DNA of 16,489 nt from contig JAAYGE010000182.1 of NCBI GenBank assembly GCA_012727835.1, positions 1 through 16,489 of the forward strand. The letters are read 5' to 3'. Below the pieces are notes generated by a model. It was not told the DNA's origin. It made no database searches and worked only from the letters and a program-made list of their open reading frames with translations. Shown here one piece after another: positions 13,723 through 16,489 of the stretch (position 1 is the stretch's first letter; the number at the start of each line of letters is the position of its first letter). Source of the stretch: Bacillota bacterium (GTDB lineage: Bacteria; Bacillota_H; UBA994; UBA5500). The translations under genes were made by a program, and so were the position numbers.

Positions 13723-15966
13723 GTGGAGCTGACAGCTAACGCATTAACCGTCTTAGAGCGACGGTATTTGAAAAAAATTGACTGTCAGGTGTGCGAAACA
13801 CCCGAAGACATGTTTCGACGAGTCGCTAATAATATTGCCGCCGTGGAAGCGACCCATTACGGCAAAACGGAACAAGAGGCTGAAGAGCTAGCAGAAAAAT
13901 TCTACCAGCTGATGACCAACCTGGAGTTCCTGCCCAATTCGCCCACGCTCATGAATGCGGGGCGCGAATTGCAGCAATTGGCCGCCTGTTTCGGGTTACC
14001 CATTGAAGATAGTATGGAAAGTATTTACGAAACCCTCAAGAATGCGGCCTTGATTCATAAGAGCGGTGGGGGAACGGGTTTTTCTTTTTCCCGTTTACGC
14101 CCCCGCAATGATATGGTTAAAACCACCGGTGGGGTAGCCAGCGGTCCCCTATCCTTCCTCAAAGTCTACAATGAAGCCACCGATGCGGTCAAACAGGGCG
14201 GTACACGGCGGGGGGCCAATATGGGTATCTTACGGATTGACCACCCGGATATTATGGAATTTATTATGGCTAAAGCCGATACTAATCAGTTGACTAATTT
14301 TAATCTATCTGTCGGCCTAACGGAGGAGTTCATGCAGGCGGTGGAAGCCGATACCGAATATGAGTTGCGCAATCCCCGGGATGGCAGTGTAACAGGCCGC
14401 CTCCCAGCCCGCCAGGTCTTTGATACTATTGTAGAAATGGCTTGGAAAAATGGCGAACCGGGTATTATCTTTTTAGATCGCCTTAATCGGGATAATCCTA
14501 CTCCTCAGCTGGGGGAAATTGAAAGCACCAACCCTTGTGGTGAACAGCCCCTGTTGCCTTATGAATCTTGTAACCTGGGGTCAGTAAACCTGGGTCTGAT
14601 GGTCACTGAGGGCTCTAACCCGGAAGTGGATTATCCGCGGCTGCGGCGGGTGGTACATACGGCCATCCATTTTCTTGATAACGTCATTGATGCCAACCGT
14701 TATCCGCTGCCAGAAATTGAGGAAATATCGAAGCGAAACCGCAAGGTTGGCTTAGGCGTGATGGGTTTTGCCGATCTACTTATTCAACTGGGTATTCCTT
14801 ATAATTCCCAGGTGGCGGTAGATCTGGCAGAAGAAGTGATGAGCTTTATCGACCGGGAAGCGAAAGCCGCATCGGCCCAACTGGCTGAAACCCGGGGCGT
14901 TTTTCCTAACTTCGAGGGCTCCATTTATGACTACGAAGGCGGTCCCCGCTTACGCAATGCCACCGTCACTACCATTGCGCCCACCGGCACTATCAGTATT
15001 ATTGCCGGAGTTTCTAGCGGTATTGAACCGCTTTTTGCCGTCTGCTACCAGCGCCATATTTTAGATGACGATCGCCTCCTAGAAGTCCATCCCCTGTTTG
15101 AACGGGTGGCCCGCGAAAGGGGCTTTTATAGCGAGGAATTAATGCGGGAAATCGCAGCGACCGGTACGATTCAAGGTTTAGACCAGGTGCCGGAGGACGT
15201 GCAGCAGGTATTTGTGGTAGCCCATGATATAGATCCCGAATGGCATGTGCAAATTCAGGCCGCCTTCCAGCGGCATACGGATAACGCCGTATCCAAGACG
15301 GTCAATTTTGCCCACGATGCTACCCAAGCCGATGTGGCTAAGGTTTTCCAGTTGGCCTATCAATTAGGTTGTAAAGGTGTGACTATCTATCGGGATGGCA
15401 GTCGTCAGCACCAGGTGTTGTCTACCCCGGGAAGCACTGAGGCCAGTGCGGCAGTGGCAGAGGCAGCTGCCTCCGGCCCGGCATCGGCAGAGGTGGAGAC
15501 ACCTAGGGTACGCCCCCGCACCCGTCCCGATGAAACCACAGGTATGACCAAGCGCTACAAGATCGGTGGCTGCGGGAAACTGTATGTCACCGTCAATTCC
15601 GATGAATATGGCCTCTGTGAAGTATTTACTAATACGGGGGAAGAGGGGTGTGCTGCCCTCTCGGCGGCTGTAAGTCGGCTGATCAGTTTAGCCCTGCGCA
15701 GCGGAGTGGAAGTGGAGGCTATCTTAGACCAAGTCAAAGGTATCCGCTGTGTGGCCTGTATTGTGGATCCGGAAACTTGGGTCCTCAGCTGTCCCGATGC
15801 CATCGGTAAAACTATCGAAAAATATGTTAATGGGAAAGTGCGTTTCGACTTCAACGTGGCCCGCGGTCCCCAGTCCCTTTTACTCTGTCCCGAGTGTGGC
15901 GGGATCTTGGTGCCGCAGGACGGTTGCGCCTGCTGTGCCAACTGTGGCTATTCCCGGTGTAGCTAA
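13723..15966 (+). CDS. nrdJ: Class II (adenosylcobalamin-dependent) ribonucleoside-diphosphate reductase
   Basis: A 747-residue enzyme making deoxyribonucleotides through a B12-generated thiyl radical. GTG 13723 is chosen because TAGGAG lies 10 bp upstream and the product begins MELTANALTVLERRYLKK, as in the family; the frame extends 23 codons further up without conservation. The thiyl Cys272 lies in NPCGE with partners N270 and E274. The redox pair is Cys89 (QLAACF) and Cys283 (SCNLGSVNL). Substrate-site blocks include LPNSPTLMNAG and SGGGTGFSFSRLRP. After the barrel comes an Ala-rich linker (about residues 565-600), then a TSCPD domain (KIGGCGKLYVTV to SCPDAIG) and a Cys-rich ribbon tail (CPECGG, CACCANC, ending CS) that can re-reduce the active site. 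No small subunit is needed. Confidence 0.96.
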   Translation: MELTANALTVLERRYLKKIDCQVCETPEDMFRRVANNIAAVEATHYGKTEQEAEELAEKFYQLMTNLEFLPNSPTLMNAGRELQQLAACFGLPIEDSMESIYETLKNAALIHKSGGGTGFSFSRLRPRNDMVKTTGGVASGPLSFLKVYNEATDAVKQGGTRRGANMGILRIDHPDIMEFIMAKADTNQLTNFNLSVGLTEEFMQAVEADTEYELRNPRDGSVTGRLPARQVFDTIVEMAWKNGEPGIIFLDRLNRDNPTPQLGEIESTNPCGEQPLLPYESCNLGSVNLGLMVTEGSNPEVDYPRLRRVVHTAIHFLDNVIDANRYPLPEIEEISKRNRKVGLGVMGFADLLIQLGIPYNSQVAVDLAEEVMSFIDREAKAASAQLAETRGVFPNFEGSIYDYEGGPRLRNATVTTIAPTGTISIIAGVSSGIEPLFAVCYQRHILDDDRLLEVHPLFERVARERGFYSEELMREIAATGTIQGLDQVPEDVQQVFVVAHDIDPEWHVQIQAAFQRHTDNAVSKTVNFAHDATQADVAKVFQLAYQLGCKGVTIYRDGSRQHQVLSTPGSTEASAAVAEAAASGPASAEVETPRVRPRTRPDETTGMTKRYKIGGCGKLYVTVNSDEYGLCEVFTNTGEEGCAALSAAVSRLISLALRSGVEVEAILDQVKGIRCVACIVDPETWVLSCPDAIGKTIEKYVNGKVRFDFNVARGPQSLLLCPECGGILVPQDGCACCANCGYSRCS

Positions 15967-16003
15967 TTTCTTTAGCCTGTAAAATACATGCTCCGCTGAG
16001 AAT

Positions 16004-16080
16004 GGGGGATATTAACCATGATGATACGCGTAAAGGTGGCAGAAAAGCATCTGCTGCCGCTGCCAATTAATCATGGAGGT
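16004..16080 (+). promoter_or_regulatory. Leader hairpin overlapping the ribosome binding site of the repeat protein
   Basis: CCATGAT (16016-16022) pairs perfectly with ATCATGG (16070-16076), whose end is the start of the TGGAGGT ribosome binding site (16074-16080). The loop contains a nested GGCAG/CTGCC hairpin. If formed, the stem would mask the site. A 44-codon frame (ATG 16018 to TAG 16152, with GGGGG 8 bp upstream) crosses the same region and could act as a leader peptide that opens it. No terminator was found between nrdJ and here. Confidence 0.35.
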
Positions 16081-16091
16081 GCAACACAAGA

Positions 16092-16489
16092 ATGCAGTAC
16101 TCTTCTCAGTGGCCCAACCAGTTTTACGGCCAGGGCACGAACCAAAACATAGGTACAACACCCACGGAGCAGATCATGCAAAGCGGTATGGGTGGTCTGT
16201 CTCAGGTGATGCAGGCCGACCGTAACACCGGCTACTATGGTCCCAGCCAGCCCCAGTACCAGGGCGGAATGGTCGGGGGACAGCAACAGTACGGTGGTAG
16301 CTACACCACTCCCCAATATGGACAGACTACAGCCCAGTACGGGTATCAGCAGTCTAACCAGTTTAGAGGTTACGGCCAGGGTACCAATCAGAACTTTGGC
16401 ACCACGCCCACAGAACAGATGATGCAAAGGGGTATGGGTGGCCTATCTCAGGTGATGCAGGCCGACCGTAACACCGGCTACTATGGGCC
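16092..16489 (+). CDS. Gln/Gly/Tyr/Thr-rich repeat protein, N-terminal 132 residues (3' end outside window)
   Basis: An open frame from ATG 16092, 11 bp after TGGAGGT, to the right edge with no stop. I do not recognise the family. By hand count the 132 visible residues contain about 27 Gln, 25 Gly, 14 Thr, 13 Tyr and 9 Met, with no Lys, Cys or His, and no signal peptide or membrane segment. Two copies of an unusual block (residues 13-50 and 95-132) read GQGTNQNxGTTPTEQxMQ, then GMGGLSQVMQADRNTGYYG, at a period of 82 residues. Between them lies a low-complexity stretch of QYGG/TPQYGQ type. The conserved block may form an amphipathic helix (TEQ to QAD) ending in GYYG. A self-assembling role, for example in a spore coat or extracellular matrix, is a guess from composition only. 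Confidence 0.8.
   Translation, partial: MQYSSQWPNQFYGQGTNQNIGTTPTEQIMQSGMGGLSQVMQADRNTGYYGPSQPQYQGGMVGGQQQYGGSYTTPQYGQTTAQYGYQQSNQFRGYGQGTNQNFGTTPTEQMMQRGMGGLSQVMQADRNTGYYG
16128..16489 (+). repeat. Long direct repeat, period 246 bp, inside the repeat-protein gene
   Basis: Copy one runs about 16128-16241 and copy two from 16374 to the window end. The period is 246 bp, exactly 82 codons. The last 41 bases are identical in both (16200-16240 and 16446-16486), while the first part differs mostly at third codon positions. The final two bases (CC) fit the Pro that follows copy one, so the pattern probably goes on. Confidence 0.9.

Noticed and set aside
16018..16152. 44-codon frame as an independent protein gene
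   Set aside because: It overlaps the repeat gene, has no recognisable domain and its second half is a shadow frame; kept only as a possible leader peptide.
16071..16427. 118-codon minus-strand frame opposite the repeat protein
   Set aside because: The plus-strand frame has a ribosome binding site, codon-level repeat conservation with third-position differences, and stays open to the edge; the minus frame is its shadow.

Overview
The window is 16.5 kb of moderately GC-rich, gene-dense DNA from a Gram-positive bacterium. It most resembles a Clostridia-type Firmicute. The evidence is the YvlB/YvlD-like small proteins, an AbrB/SpoVT-type regulator, a PHP-rapZ-yvcK cluster whose YvcK carries an N-terminal membrane anchor, a single-chain B12-dependent ribonucleotide reductase, and strong AGGAGG-type ribosome binding sites with sigma-A promoters. 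No rRNA, tRNA, CRISPR array, transposase or phage structural gene was seen. I cannot name the species.

Layout. (1) 1-1554: a DUF2089 regulator that enters from the left edge, two small proteins sharing a SHOCT-like/beta-domain theme, and a YvlD-type membrane protein. They form two transcription units, each ending in a terminator; a strong promoter with a palindrome just upstream lies between them. (2) 1580-5502: a sigma-A promoter followed by regularly spaced TCATA repeats drives an AbrB-like regulator and a two-subunit ABC exporter, with one degenerate and one canonical ATP site. (3) 5514-6308: a Cof-type HAD phosphatase broken by one in-frame amber codon. A structured gene-free stretch with two terminators follows (6309-6613). 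(4) 6614-7546, minus strand: a DUF1177 protein. (5) 7634-11356: a tightly coupled operon of two PHP phosphoesterases, rapZ and yvcK. (6) 11357-11608: a convergent intergenic region with two large hairpins. (7) 11609-13523, minus strand: a second, intact Cof HAD phosphatase followed by an M42 metallopeptidase. (8) 13723-15966: nrdJ, class II ribonucleotide reductase, divergent from the HAD gene. (9) 16092 to the right edge: the start of a Gln/Gly/Tyr/Thr-rich protein built on an 82-residue repeat, which I do not recognise.

Functionally this is mostly core chromosome: envelope stress-like small proteins, drug/lipid export, housekeeping phosphatases, cell-wall precursor/carbon control (RapZ-YvcK), peptide turnover and dNTP synthesis. 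The least explained parts are the repeat protein at the right edge and its folded leader, the amber-split phosphatase with a well-placed internal ribosome binding site, and the structured non-coding stretches at 6349-6448 and 11437-11559.
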